Source: Bryoerythrophyllum caledonicum (taxonomy: Eukaryota > Streptophyta > Bryopsida > Pottiales > Pottiaceae). From it: a DNA stretch of 64,000 nucleotides. Positions 19,181 to 32,046 of the stretch are shown here, piece by piece. How positions within the stretch are numbered: position 1 is the first letter of the stretch; every line of letters starts with the position of its first letter. The position numbers and the translations under genes are program-made. The stretch is from NCBI GenBank assembly GCA_963971425.1, contig OZ020515.1, positions 32,933,856 through 32,997,855 on the forward strand, written 5' to 3'. The notes under the pieces were generated by a model, which was not told the origin of the DNA, did not search any database, and saw only the letters and a program-made list of their open reading frames with translations.

Positions 19181-21113
19181 CTAAGTTGGAGCTCTTGGGC
19201 CCCAGTTTCTCCTACTCCGGCGGGAGGGAGAGATCTCTACCGGAACGCGTGCCTTGCCCTTTGCCTTCTTTGACGTTGCCGGCGAAAGGATGGTCCTTCG
19301 GGTCGATGGTCCGGCTGCTGGAGGAACAACCGCCACCGGAGTCCTGGTGTCCGGCGGTGGAGGGGGCTGTTGCGGTGATCCTTCCGGAATCAGAGGAACT
19401 GGTATTGCCACCGCGGTAGCTGTTCCGGCCTCCTGTACTAGGTCTCGATAGCTTTCGGATGGACTCCTAGGTCCGTCTGCCAGTCTCCGAGACACGGACC
19501 TTGGTGCAGTTGGAGGGTCGCCTTCCGTCGGAGGATCCGGCAGCCGCATGTTGGGTGGCGACAAGAGATCCGGAAGCTTCTTCAAAATCTCACTCGTACT
19601 CGGATTGGGGAGCACGATACCTTCCATCGGTGTCCGTGGTGACGGAGTGTCCAAGGTCTCCGGGTTCGCGGAGGTCCCCGGAGCTGGAGTGGTCGCAGGC
19701 GGCCGGGATTCTGGAGGGGCGGTAGTCCGTCCTGGGGTTGGGGTTCCCCCTGGTGCCGGCACTACGGGGCCTTCTGGAAGTACCTAGGTGACTTTGTCGA
19801 TGCGCAGTCGCATCTGCTCCCATGTTCGGCCCATCTTCTCCGCCTGGTCTAGCAGGAACCGGATGATGTTGGCCCTGCTGACCTTCTTCTTCTTCTCCAC
19901 CAGTTCGGTGAAGAGTCGGCTCTGGTTGACCGTGTCCATCGGGAATTACAGGGCTGCCCGGACCTCCGTCAAGGCGGCTGCGAAAGCATTAGCCTTCTCC
20001 TCGGCCAGTTTTCGGGCCGTCACTGCCAGAGCGGCCTCCGCGAGGTACCGCTTCATCTTCTTCTCCATGTCATTGTAGGCTTTGTACATGCTGGAGATGT
20101 GCGTATGCAGTGCCTTCGAGTCTGTCTCTCCGTTCCGGAGTTCCTCCACCCAGTTGATGGCGTCCTCCAGCCGATCGACGTCCACGCTCCGGAAGATCTG
20201 CTCCACGCTAGTGGTGATGACAAAGTTGGTCTCCTTAAGGAGGCCAACCCTCCAGCCGATCTCTCGGATTAGCTCGTCCATTTGCTTGAGCTGTCCCTTG
20301 GAGTCATCCTTGTCCACCTTCCTCCTCTTCCGGCTGGTTCCTTCTGATGGTCCGGACTCATCTTCTCCGGAAGATGCGGAGGAGCTGTCGATGCCCGGAC
20401 TCTCCCCCTCGGGCTCCTTCCCCGAGGTCTCTTAGGAGTCTTCCGGCCTTCTGGAGTGCTCGTGGTTGCTGCTCCCGGCGCGGTCTCCTTTCCTCTGGAC
20501 TCCTCTTCTTCCGACTCGTCCGCTCCATACCTCTGGAAGTTAAGCACTTCGTCGTAGTGCCGAACTTCCGCCTGAGTGAGTTGCTAATGGTGCGCATAAA
20601 GATGCACCACATACGAGGCCAGCGGTGTTGCCGATTTCTTCACCTTCTGGAGATTGTCGACCAACCGGCTGATTAGGTTGGTCATCAACGTTCCCCAGTC
20701 GGCGACAATCTTTCTCCGGAGTGCTCCGAGGAAAGTGCGGGCCCACTTCGCCACCACCCGTCTCGGCTTTTCCGGATGGAAGATAGGGTTTAAAAACCTT
20801 AGCACGAGCAGGGCATCCTAGTGCCGAAGGTCTTGGAGGTTGTAGCCATCCTTTGGCTCTGTTGGTCCTCCAAACTCCTCCACCAAAAACTCGTCCCGCC
20901 GTTCCACCACCTTGGTGCGGCCAGCCCGGAAATCGTAGGCCTGAGACGACTCCGGGACTCTCCAGACTTCCGGATGGGCTCTCATCAGCCCCTTGTACTT
21001 TTCGTCCGGCGTCCCGACAAGCTCCCGGACGTAGACCTCCTCCCGGATGCTCCTTGGAACCTCGAGCAAACCCTCACAACCCATATACTTGAGGCTGTTC
21101 TTCAGCATACCGA
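19181..21113 (-). pseudogene. Gag-like protein, copy D, C-terminal part (interrupted by CACTA element)
   Basis: The minus-strand gag-like frame continues from 37607-37472 across the CACTA insertion. Recognisable segments in order are LKYMGCEGLLEV, RAHPEVW, FLNPIFHPEKPRRVVAKWA, a charged stretch, a coiled-coil-like region (YNDMEKKMKRYLAE) and a Pro/Ser/Thr-rich tail ending SPSRRSRRNWGPRAPT at 19181. Several stops and at least two frame changes break it. The order (globular part, acidic hinge, coiled coil, Pro-rich tail) is shared with the other copies. I infer a gag/capsid-like role from its position in repeated elements; no zinc knuckle is seen, so a non-gag function is possible. Confidence 0.55.
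21111..21113. other. CACTA target-site duplication, left (CGA)
   Basis: CGA immediately before CACTACA, matched by CGA at 37472-37474. Three base pairs is the duplication size of CACTA elements. Confidence 0.9.
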
Positions 21114-21139
21114 CACTACAAGAAAACCAGCCCAATGTG
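21114..21139 (+). repeat. CACTA left terminal inverted repeat
   Basis: 26 bp, identical to the reverse complement of 37446-37471. Confidence 0.95.
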
Positions 21140-21480
21140 ACTGGATGTGACTAAGCGTATATGACTGCGTAGTCACCTCAGTCATTGGTTTAGTCTAAAA
21201 TCAGTCCTAAGAGGGTCCAGTCATCCACTAGTCATATATGTAGTCATATTTTTGAGGACCTGGGTGGGAACGGCTACGGGAACGGGACATATGTTCTCCT
21301 ACTCGGTTCCCAGAGTCATGCTCTGAGTGCTTACTATGTATAGTCATAGTAATGTAGTCATATGGTAAGGGTAATTGGTTTATGTATGACTTATTGTAGT
21401 AAGAAAGTTGGTTTGGATGACTACACGTAGTCATGTAGTAAATAACCTGACTAGTAGTAGTCATATATGTCAATCAGATG
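21140..21480. repeat. Left subterminal repeats of the CACTA element
   Basis: More than ten AGTCA/TGACT cores in 340 bp, several in the form TAGTCATATATG or its complement, in both orientations. Similar density occurs at 36740-37445. Probable transposase-binding sites by analogy with En/Spm. Confidence 0.7.
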
Positions 21481-22291
21481 ATTTTGAAGTCCTCTACTCG
21501 TTGGCTCAATAGGTGAGTGCTGTGAAATTGGAGTAGGTCCATAATCTCCACATACATAATAACTTCCCTGTCCAATACTACTATGTTTGCGCGCAAACAT
21601 TCTAGGATGTCATTTTAGGGCACCATTCTAGAAACACTTTTAAATACACCTTCAAAAATTAGTAACAAAATAGCAAGAGAGTCCAAAAATCATGATTCCA
21701 CTTGCTCTATCTTCCCACTTGCTTTCTAGATGCACGAAATTGCCTTGTAGGCTTAACTTTCATACAGATTTTCCATGCTCACAAAAAAGCCGTTATTGAT
21801 CACATTCCCATATTTTTTTGAGACGTCAAAGTGACTGCAAAATAATGTAGTCATGTGGACGGTTTTCTTTACTAAAATTAGTAATGAATACAAAATCACA
21901 TAGTCATGTAGACTATTTCCTTTACTTATATTAGTAATGATTTGCATGTTAGCAACACCTATAAATACAACTTCAAACAATAATCGACTACTTGCAGAAG
22001 AGTCCAAAACTCTTGATTAGCACGTGCTCTATCTTTCCACTTATTTTCATGATGCACAAACTTTTTTGAGATGTCAAAGTGATTGCAAAATACTGTAGTC
22101 ATGTGCACAGTTTTCTTTACTCATACTGGTAATGATTGCAACATTACATAGTCAACTGGACAGTTTTCTTTACTTATATTGGTAATGAACTGCCTTTCTC
22201 CATACAACGTCAAATTGTTAACTGTGCAATCTCTATGACTACTCCTTAGCTATACCAAAATTCTATAGGTAGTAGTTGGGCTCCTACACTC

Positions 22292-22993
22292 CTACTGTGG
22301 TGACTCATCATTGTAGTCCGCCTCTATATCCTCCATTTGCAGAGCAAGCTGCACCTCATTGCTAGACAGCTCCCTAGAACTTGATAAAACAGGTGGCATT
22401 GTTGCGGTATCGTCAGTGACATTCTGTGCCATCAATCCCTGAATTTCAGCATCGTCCCGTACGCTTAGGCAATGTAGATCTAGTCTTCCCTCAGCCATGG
22501 AGGTCACTCTCACACTTCGTGCCTCCTTGCGTAATACAACCTTCCACCCAGGATGTGCCACATCGTCAACAAAGAAGACTTGTTGAGCATGAAGAGGAAA
22601 CGCAAACGAATCTGATGAGTACGGAATGGTACGGTCTATGTTCACGAGAGTGAAACCGTACTTATCTCTCTTCATAGTTGCTCGTGGCCCAATCTATGTA
22701 GCTTGGACCCACTTACAATACAGTAGCAGTAACTCAAACTTCCCATAGTCAACACCAATAATCTCTTCGACCCACCCCACCTACTCCACGTTCGCGAGCC
22801 TATGGTTCTTGTCCTTTCTGCTGGCACGGCAAGATTGTGAGAATGTTGCAGCTACTCCGTTGTCGCACGTTGACAAGTCTACCTCTGCTCCGCGCACACG
22901 TATATGGTTCCCGTATGCATACATGCTGCGATACGATTTTGCCTCACATGAGGTGGTAGGACAAGGCCTACTTACAGTCAACCTTCTTTTCAA
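22292..22993 (-). pseudogene. TNP2 transposase C-terminal region (DUF4216-like)
   Basis: Minus-strand frames contain YAYGNHIRVRGAEVD, NVEYVGWVEEIIGVDYGKFE, then after an in-frame stop (CKWVQAT*IGPRAT) KRDKYGFTLVNIDR and QAQQVF-like AQQVFFVDDVAHPGWKVV. This order is the DUF4216 signature found at the C-terminus of CACTA TNP2 proteins. It is separated from the catalytic part by only about 20 bp although hundreds of residues normally lie between them. Confidence 0.8.
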
Positions 22994-23011
22994 GCATGTT
23001 ACTAGATTCAG

Positions 23012-24511
23012 TCAACAATTTTGAAAGTAGTTACTAGAACCAGTGAATGCGTTTAGTACCTGCCAATACGGCACCAGGTACAGAGCTGAGAGCCGCTTCA
23101 CTCCGGTCTGGTGAATGGGCTCTCTTTCTCCTCCACCTCTTCTTCCCTCTAACTCCTGCAGGAAGGATACTCTCTCCTGTGCATAGCCCTTGATGTCGCA
23201 TCCTGTTAGAATTGGAGGGGGCGGTCGGTGCTCCTGTTGACCATCAAATGCTTGCTTGAGCCTACGATAGGGATGCCATCTATTGAGATACCGGCGGTGA
23301 CCCACATATATATTCTTTCCTAAAGCCTTTGACCGCCGAGTTGTAACATCTGGCCCACACTCCGTACACGCTCTATACCCTTTTGTGACTTGGCCAGATG
23401 TTAGTCCGTACGCAGGGAAGTCGTGAATGCACCAAAGAAGTAGAGCCCGTAGTTTAAAATGTTGTCTACAAGGCTCCTCAGACACATCTATCGCTGGTAC
23501 CCCTTTCCAGAGTTCCAAGAGCTCTTCAATCAGTGGAGTAAGGTACACATCGATGTTCTCCGATGTCACACTCTCTTTCCCTAGAATCAACAATGCAAGC
23601 ATGATAAAAAATGGCTTTGTCACTAGCCATGCAGGCAAATTATAGTTCACCAAGAGAACTGGCCATGTCGAGTGACTAAGCGACTGGTTTCTGAACGGAT
23701 TCACTTCGTCCAGAGCCATCCCCAAGCGTATGTTCCGGTGCTCAGCTGTAAAGTTAGCATCCAATGACTCAATGTGCTTCCAGGCCTTCGAATGGGGGAC
23801 GCAATCCACGTTACTCCCCTCCTTCTTCTGATTGGCATGCCATTTGTTAAGTTCCGCCAGTCTTCTACACCGGTACATGCGCTTCAGATGGGGAATCAAC
23901 GGAAAATGGCGTAGAATTTTGGAGGGGATTCGGCTGGACTCCGACTTGTATCTCGGGGCGTTGCACTTTGGACAGGACTTCGCATCCTCCAACTCATTCA
24001 TGAACAGATAGCATCCATTGCGGCATGCATGTATAATATTATAAGACAGTCCCAACTTCACCACATACTTCCGGGCTTCATAGTGAGAACAGGGTAGGTA
24101 ATTGTCGCTTGGAAGGAGAATATGCAACAGTTGAAGTAGTTCGTCAGCAAATGCATTCCATACTCCAAACACCGCAAAACAATTGAGTAGCAGGAGAGTT
24201 GAGACCAACTGACTTGTTGTGGCACCTGCAAAAAGAGGAGTTCGGGCATGCTCCAGTAACTCCTCCATTACATCTGCCGTGCAATCCCCTTCCTCCCACG
24301 GGATTGCTTCATCCTCCTCAACATCGTCTGTTGGAGTACAATCCTCATGGTCTTCGTCCTTGAGGTTATCGTATCTAGAGAGGCACTCCATGATCATTCT
24401 TATTGCGTCCATGCCCCCATTGTCGTCCTCAAGCTGAAGAGGGCTTTCCCTGACTTCCTCTTCGACAATGTCGTTTTCCGCATCCACGAGACCCGCCTGA
24501 GCATAGCGCAC
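23012..24511 (-). pseudogene. CACTA TNP2 transposase, Transposase_21 domain (C-terminally deleted)
   Basis: A 499-codon frame with hallmarks of Transposase_21: YEARKYVVKLGLSYNIIHAC, CYLFMNELEDAKSCPKC, LIPHLKRMYRC, a long IRLGMALDEVNPF, LLLWCIHDFPAYGLTSG and YRACTECG. It ends PYWQVLNAFTGSSN with a stop; the conserved continuation after PYW, with the rest of the catalytic domain and the following domain, is missing. It acts in the nucleus as a cut-and-paste transposase in intact elements. This copy is very likely inactive. It joins the upstream exon at 24591-24788 by an intron whose acceptor I could not place in frame. Confidence 0.85.
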
Positions 24512-24590
24512 TCTTGGAATTAATCATTGAAAGTATTTTAGCAATGGACATCAAATGACTTGCTTATTACATCTTATAGTTTAGGCATAC

Positions 24591-24788
24591 CAAAATAGGC
24601 ACAGTGAATTGAGGGTCTCTTCCAATGGTCCTAAGATGCTTTCGAATGGTTGCCCTATTGATGCAATTACCTCCCATGCAATTTCTGCATGGGCAACGGT
24701 AACTGGTTAGCCCTAGTCTATCTGCTTCTCTCTCCTCCAATTCCCAGAGGTCGAGGTCGCTTGCCCCCCTGGCACCACGGCTAGCCAT
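24591..24788 (-). pseudogene. TNP2 first exon (transposase-associated domain)
   Basis: Starts at ATG 24788. LTSYRCPCRNCMGGN and RATIRKHLRTIGRDPQF match the zinc-binding transposase-associated domain at the N-terminus of plant CACTA transposases. It ends at a donor site CCTATTTTG|GTATGC. Confidence 0.75.
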
Positions 24789-24799
24789 TTGCCAATGTA

Positions 24800-27700
24800 A
24801 AGCGGTCAATGGCACCTGCTCCTATACACACACCACGCAAAATTGATCATATGAACTCAGTACCTTCATCAATATTGCAATCAAAGTTGAATTTGCCATC
24901 AAAGTTTAAACTCCGTCACTGCCGTCAGTCACATGAACCAAATTACTGACTACTAAAGTCGCCATATGATGAAGTTTTGTGACTTCGTGCCGTCACATAA
25001 ACCAAACTTATGACTAACCTTGGTCAGATTGTCCTTCACCAGGCGTTGCAATCTCTTGAGCAGCTAGAAGCAACGACTGTGCAGCAGCCCGAGCATCACG
25101 AAACATCCACTGATTGAAGAGAAGAAATTCAAAGAGCAAAACTCAAAACCAAATCATACAATTTGAAACGGATCAAATCCTCTCAAAGCTAAAATTAACT
25201 ATCACAGGAGAAGGTATCACAAGAACCCAGAATCACATGTAAACGCATATGTAACAAACTAAAGAAAACATCACTTTACAGTCTAACTACTTTTTCTCAG
25301 TGGATCATTTTGCACACTTCAATCGAAGATGCCCATGCTGAAACTTCAGCCATTATTGAGCACCTTAATTGACAAAAGAAACTAACTTAATCAATCAACC
25401 GTAGTTTGTTGCCACGCATTAAACCAACACTTGTATCTGAACAAAATGAATGCGTTCTTCAGCAAGGAGTAAACAGTAATAGTAATCACGCACAGCCTAA
25501 ACTAGAAAGGATCAGGTACTCTATTGCATCCACTGATGTATAGAACGAAGACTCAAAGCTTGAAGCTATCAGTGAAGCTGTCAGTGACTCAGAGTAGGTA
25601 CGAATATGAATTCTGAAAAGTCATCACGTAGCACAAACCTTCTGTTAGAGCCTTGAATTTGAAGCCGGGGCTTCAACACATCCATGGGCATTGTCAAAAA
25701 CGCACTTAGACCTGCAGAGTGTAGGAATGACAATCTTGAATAATAATCTCAAATTTGGCGACATGTCTCAAATAAGATAACATCAGACAACTCCTTCATC
25801 GAAACCTACACTCAACTAGATTTTATCTAATTGGATCAAATCACAGTAATATGACCTGGTCACTGCTGAAATTCTAAGAAGGCAAGTGCACCTTGTTGTA
25901 TAATCTTCTCTACCATTCAACCAACTTCTCTAAATCCTACAGGCAATCCTGATAGTGCAGTCTCAACACTTCAAGAATGGCATCACACTACCTTAATAAA
26001 AATAGAATCACACTTGAATCTACCATGCAGGTTGATATGCTCTGTGACTGCCTCCAGTCACATGCACCAAAGAGCTAACTATTGAACACGTTACGTGTTC
26101 AAGGATTCTCACTCTTTATTGTCACATGAACCAAAATCATGACTAACCTTGGTCAACAGAAAGCATTGGATTGAGTATTTTAGTGCACAGGCAATCCTGA
26201 ATTTCTAAGAGTACGCGTTCATAAATGATCACCTCGTCCAGACTGAAAACAACACTCATGTTTCCAAGCTCTTTAGGTGTCGTTCCAGTTAAGTCAGGTA
26301 TCAACTAACTCCCTGCAGTGCCCAGCAAAGAGAAATTTATATCAGAAGCAAAAATCTCAAATGCTAACATTCAAAATCTTGCAAGAGGAAGCTTCTCTAC
26401 AGCATTGGTGCTGAAATTCTATTCTAAAGGGTACCTCTCATTGAGAATGATGTTCTGTTAATCAAAAGCTTCCTTCAGATTGTGATTGGCCAAAAAGCCC
26501 GCCTTTGCAATCCGCATTTGCCTCTGGAAATGGATACCGTCACCTGCAGCCTTGGTGAAAAACAACAACATCAAGTAAGCCCTTAAGGACCTGGGACTCA
26601 TTCAAAACTCATAAATCTATCACATTCTAAACCATAACGGATCAAGGAAACCGTACAAGCAATCCACGCAATCGAATCAAAACTTGGAAATTGACTGGGG
26701 ATTAAAAAATCGGATTCTTCAAATCAAGTTCATGAGCAATGAATCCATTTTCTGACTGGAAGCAGTCATTGTTGAGTCGATGTTCACCAATTACGAGTAA
26801 GCAAGCTAAAGATGACTAAGCTTACAAATGAGATTGCCTTCAGTCACAAACTACTCCCACTGCACAATGGATGACATTTGCGACCCTACCACACCACGCT
26901 CGTTACAGATCCCTAAAATGAATGCAGCAAAGTGTTTGGCAGCATTTTAGCGTAGTGGTGCTACTCTCTATCAAACTCGCATTAACCCCTAAAGTCGAAA
27001 GCCCTCAAAACTGCCAAAAACCCTTGAAACTGCCCTCTTTCAATGCAAGGTGAAAATTTTGAACTTTTGACAAATTTTCGAGTATAAAACCGTAAGATCT
27101 AGTACCTAACTTGTACATGTACATGCATACCGAATCTTAGATTCAAATTCGTCACCATTTGTGAGATCGTATTGTTCAAAGTTTAAAAAAATAAAATTTC
27201 CTTGTTGTAGAATGGAAAATTAATGTTTTGGGGGCCAAAAAAACCATTTTTGAAAGGAAATTTGGCATGAGGCTCTTCAAATTCTTGTTTCTATGTGAGT
27301 AAGGAATATGTCCAGTTAATTTTTACCCTCATAGGACCTATAAAACCTAAAGAAATGCTTAATTTTTCACATGGAGGTATGCTGAAATACAAATACAAAT
27401 GCTCGTTTTCAACAATTAAAAAGGCATGTAAAAAATTATTGGATTAAAAATCCAAACGGTGAGATCATGCTTTACTACCTCTTTTACATGTAAGAAATAA
27501 AAAATTCGAAAAAAAGTAAAATCTCAGTTTTTGGTGAATTTTTGAAGTTAATGCGATCTAATTGATTTTGGGCAGATTTTGAGAATGAATGAGCATATAC
27601 CGCAGTTTTGGGCAGATTTCAGCATGCCCTAACAGTGTTTCCAAACTTTGACCGTGAATATCTCCTAAAGTATGAGGAATTTTGAAGCATGAATGGTGTC

Positions 27701-27900
27701 ATTTTAAAGGTATGGCAAAACTCTACAACCTTCCAAAAGTTGAACTTCATAAGATCTAAATTTAGTAACTGAGAGTCTGACCAGAGTCAGATCGACCACA
27801 TTCTGGTCGATTTCGACTTTAGGGGTTAAGTTTTCGAGTTGACGGTGGCGGCGGAATCGTACCTCAGTTTTCCAAAATGGCGATGGCAAGGGCGAACGCA
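24800..27900. other. Divergent intergenic region of the CACTA element
   Basis: Three kilobases between the two diverging transposon genes. No coding frame of note. AGTCA and GTCACATGAACCAAA motifs recur (for example 24928, 25005, 26055, 26120). The two promoters presumably lie here. Confidence 0.5.
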
Positions 27901-27937
27901 CAGCTCCCACGCATCACTGCTGCTGCTGCCTCGAGCG

Positions 27938-28730
27938 ATGGCGACGCCCACGAACGCCGCTGAAGCGCCTTCGGCGACTGACGGCGACACCTCCTCCGGC
28001 GAGCAGGTTTCCCACGCATTTGAAGGCTCCGAACGGGAGGAAGGGATTACGAGAGACGAGGAGGCCAAAGTGCCTGAGTACGAGAGGCTGCGGCCGGAGA
28101 ACTTGCGCAAGAACTCCCTCAAGCTACACGAGCTCGGAGTCTTGCTGCTGGCAGCATCTTTGAGAAAGTCGACAACCACCGAAGCATGGGGAGGAGAGGG
28201 GAAGACCGCGTCGAAGAGCACTCGCAGCGCCGGCGCCAGCAGCCTTGAAAACTGCCCCGGGTACAAAACCCTAAACCCTAACTCTGTCCATTGAATGCAC
28301 TGGCCGTCGACGATTGGTTAGCGTACCTCCCCCTTGCAATCGCGTACAAAACCCTACAACCATCCGACCTGCAGCCATTCCAGGTGCTTCGCAATCGCGG
28401 TCCTCCTAACCTCCGCAATTTGTTCTGACTTCTTGATTGCTTGAACTGCAGCGAAGGTGGGGAACTGGTGCGTCGGAGTTCGCGACTTAAACAACCGCCA
28501 CCAAAAGCTGGAAGGTCATGCAAGCCGGGGAAGAAGCCGAAAGACGCGCTCTGAAAGGAATCAAAGGAAACCGTGAGGAGTGTGAAGAGCAGCCCCGACG
28601 AGTGGCACAGCGAAGAGGAGAAAAAGGAGAGCACTGACATCGAGAATGATGACGAGCGACGTGGCAATGGCGATGATGAGGTCTCGCCAGTAGGAGTGCA
28701 AAAACCCCATCGAGGCAAGCAAAAATTTTA
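27938..28730 (+). pseudogene. TNP1/TNPA-like gene, exons 1-2
   Basis: Exon 1 starts at ATG 27938 (MATPTNAAEAPS) and contains EYERLRPENLRKNSLKLHEL and VLLLAASLRKS, a helix typical of plant En/Spm TNP1-type proteins. The donor is at 28261 (CCCCGG|GTACAA) and the acceptor at 28451 (CTGCAG|CGAAGG). The join keeps frame and continues into GGELVRRSSRLKQPPPK, a basic motif common in such proteins, then KPGKKPKDAL with an in-frame TGA (probably from CGA) and an acidic tail. The exon ends at a donor-like TTTTAG|GTGAGT where the frame also reads TAG, so its exact end is unclear. Confidence 0.6.
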
Positions 28731-28739
28731 GGTGAGTGT

Positions 28740-30340
28740 AACTGCAGTCATGTTTCCAACCTTGAAACTGCAGTCATGTTTCCAAGGTCTGTGGTTCCTA
28801 AACCCTAGGATCTTGCGTGAACTTGCTAAAACTTGCGTGAAACATGCTGAAACTTGCGTGAACTTGCTAAGACTAGCGTGAAACTTGTTGAGACTTACGT
28901 GAAAGCTGCTAAAACTTGCTGGAACCTGCCAGAACTTGCTGAATCTTGCTAGAACTTGCCTAAAACACAAGCTGTAGACTTTCTGGATCATCAGTTATGT
29001 GTTTGCTAAAGCATAGTTCCACAGATTAATCTCTCTGATTTGATTACACTAGTAACAGGATATAGTGTTCACAGAAGCGAAGCTTGCAAAAGTCTAGACT
29101 TTTTCTATCAAAGACATTGAGACTTTAGGCATTACCTCTGATTCTACAATATTCTCATTGCCAACGGAAGACTCTGATTGTGAACAGTGTACGGTATTTG
29201 CTGAATGGAGCAGACTCACGAAAGGTCACTGGATGGATGCTGTAGAACACAAGCAAACTTGGTGACTTCTCTTAGTCACATGAACAAGAATTCTGACCAC
29301 AAAACTAGTATGAAGCTCAAGTTTTTTTACTGATGTTGTTTTCTGCTTCTTGGCTTCTTACATAACTCCATTTCGTTTGTATTGTTTGTGATTCATTTTT
29401 GTGGAACGTAGCCCTGATCGTGATTAATTTTTTTGGAACTGTAGTCATTGTTGGAACTTCAAGACATCTTAAGTAGCATGTTTGCTTCATTATGCTTGAA
29501 ATCACATTGGGATGATAGATGTAAGACAGATGCTGGTTTCTGCTTCCAATTCTTGTTACATGACTCCTTGATGTTCTTACTGTTCGTGATTCATTTTTCT
29601 GGAACGTAGCCTTGTTCGTGATTCTTGTTTTCTAGAACTGTAGTCATGGTTGAAACTTAGCTCTACTTCAGCAGCATGTTTGCTTCATTCTGTTTGCTAT
29701 ATTCTGAATCTGTGCCTAAAATTCTGTGTTTGCTTGCTTGAAAATGCAGTCATGTTTGCTTCCTTGAAACTGCAGCCATGGTAGGTGTTTGATTGTGTGG
29801 TATGGATTTTGTATTTGCTTGCCTTGAAACTGTAGTCATGTTTCCAAGGTCTATGACTACTCATAGTCACATGAATGAGAATTCTGACTACCAAACCCGT
29901 ATCATGCTCAAGATGTATGACTGATTTGTTGGTTTTTGCTTGGTGGCTTGTTACATGACTCCTTTTCTGTAGATTTCATTGGTTGCCTCAGTTTGCTTCA
30001 TTTGCATTGGAGTGATTGATTGCTCAAGTCTGCCAGCGATATGTGTTGAAGTTTTATGTTGAACTTTTGTGTCGAATGATTCTCCATTTCACTTGTGGTG
30101 CTAATTAATAGATTTTCATGCAAACCATTTGTGATAATCGAGTAGTTGATTTTGTAGGCTCATTGAGTGCTTGGAACTAGTTTGACAATGAATTTATTGA
30201 TTGCGTTCAGTCACATGAACTGAATAGATGACTATCAAACTCCGTATGTGTTTAGGATTTGTGGCTGGTCCTAGTCACATGCACTGCGATAATGACTAAC
30301 CTTAACATTGACCGTGATTACCGTTGAACGCATTGTGCAG
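28740..30340. other. Intron-like AGTCA-rich sequence of the TNPA-like gene
   Basis: Contains repeated AACTTGCTGAAACTTGCGTGAA-type words (28810-28960) and repeated CTGCAGTCATGTTTCC / TGTAGTCATGTTTCC segments (28743, 28768, 29747, 29826). No gene seen. Confidence 0.45.
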
Positions 30341-30919
30341 GGCAGAGCACCGACAACCGAGCCATCTGTGTGGGAGGTGCGTAAGCGAGGTCCAACGGGT
30401 TTTGGAATTCCCAAACCCAGGTCAACAAGCCTACGTCCGCAGCAAGCAGCCCAACCGCAACAAAGAAAACGTCTCAAGATGTCAGAGGATTCACTATCAG
30501 GGGAGGCCTTCGGCTACTGCAATGATGTTGCAGCTGAGATTCATCCTGACCAGGGAGGCAGCACACCTCCTTCACGTGGCCTGCCTACAGCCGTTCCTCG
30601 CCATGGGTCCATTACCAGCTTGGACCTCGAAATTGCAGAAAGGCACCTGCAAGTACTGCAATGGAGGCGAGCGATGGAGTTGCAGGAGCCCGGGGTGAAC
30701 TCCTCCACATATTCTCCATCAAAGATGACTGAGAGCTTTGGTCAACCCTCATATTCCAGAGACCAGAAGTCCAGACGACGGGTTGCTTTGAAGCAACAAC
30801 AAGCTCAGGAGGTCACAGTTTTGCATGCAGGAGGGCCCAGAAAACACCTTGTGAAGGTGGATCTGAGAGGACATCCGCAAGGACAGAATCAATCGCTGTG
30901 GCTAACTTGTCTTTGAGGT
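30341..30919 (+). pseudogene. TNPA-like gene, middle exon(s), uncertain frame
   Basis: After an acceptor (CATTGTGCAG|GGCAGAG) two overlapping open frames run for about 110-190 codons. One has CX2C pairs (LCGRCVSE, CKYCNGGERWSC), the other is basic (RRRVALKQQQAQE). A frameshift probably separates originally joined parts. I cannot decide which is right. Confidence 0.35.
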
Positions 30920-32046
30920 CATGCGCAGGATATAGATTTCAGCGAAGACAACTACAAGAATCTCAACACTTCTATGCTCTTTGCTGTCAAGGAACGAGTG
31001 GACAATACTTTTGAGTACCATGGGGGCCTTGGCAAGGTGACAGAGGAGGCTTTCCACAGCATTTTGAAGGGCCAGTTGTGAGCCGCAAAAACGGCTCACG
31101 GTGATGAATGGACCTCACGTCGGGTCCATTAAGGCTAATGAGTGGTGAAAATGGGTTATCCCATGGACTAGCTCGTGGTTTTTTGATTAAAATGCCCAAG
31201 TGGCCTTTCCCCTCACTAAAAGAGGAGCCATTTAGGGGCAATCGCGGAATTTATGTAGTTAGCCAAAAAGGAAGAAAAAAAAAGGGAATAAACCAGAAAA
31301 AAAAACAAAGAGAGAAGGGAAAAAAGACAAAAGAAAATTAGAAAAGAATTAAAATGAGTAGTGGTGGAGAAGAATTTACCTCCTATCGAGTTGTAGACCG
31401 TATTCGGTCACGATGAAGAAATCACGAAACCATAAAAATGGGAGAAGAAGAAGGAGGATGGTGAGGAGAAAAGAAAAAAGAATGGGGCGTTAAAAGCCCT
31501 TAAAAAAATAGTCAAAAGGGTCCAAAAATAAGTGGAAAAGAATCCTCATCAATCACTAAGTAAATTAGGAATTACCCCAAGCAAGGGGAATTCAATTTAG
31601 GTAGGTTAAATTAGATTTTTGCACCTTTGAAAATTAGCTAATAGCTCACTTATTGAGATCATGCACACACATGTGGCATGGAGTCAAAGTTTAGATTTAG
31701 ATATTCCTTGGTTAGTGGGACACCCACTTGTGTTAAATGCAAGGGTGGCTAGTGATTTATTAACTTTTTAGTTACAAGTTGTTTAGTGTGACCATTAATG
31801 TGCCCACCCAAAATGGCGGCTGTGAACGACGAAGGGAACGACCTTGGGAACAAAGAAGGGAGCAAGGGCCTTAGGGTCACCCCCTTGGAGGGCGCTCATT
31901 CGAAGTGTGGGAGGTAGGAGTTAGAGAGGTGTGTGGTAGGAGCTAGAAAACCGAGAGAGGTGTGTGGAAGTGAGAGAGAGGTAGGATTCCAAATTTCCCC
32001 CTCCTATGGGCTGGAATGTGATTCAATCGTTACGAAAATTAGAGAG

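Noticed and set aside
19186-21150. Plus-strand frames of 60-120 codons opposite the gag copy
   Set aside because: They are shadows of the minus-strand gag-like frame, which is shared by several copies.
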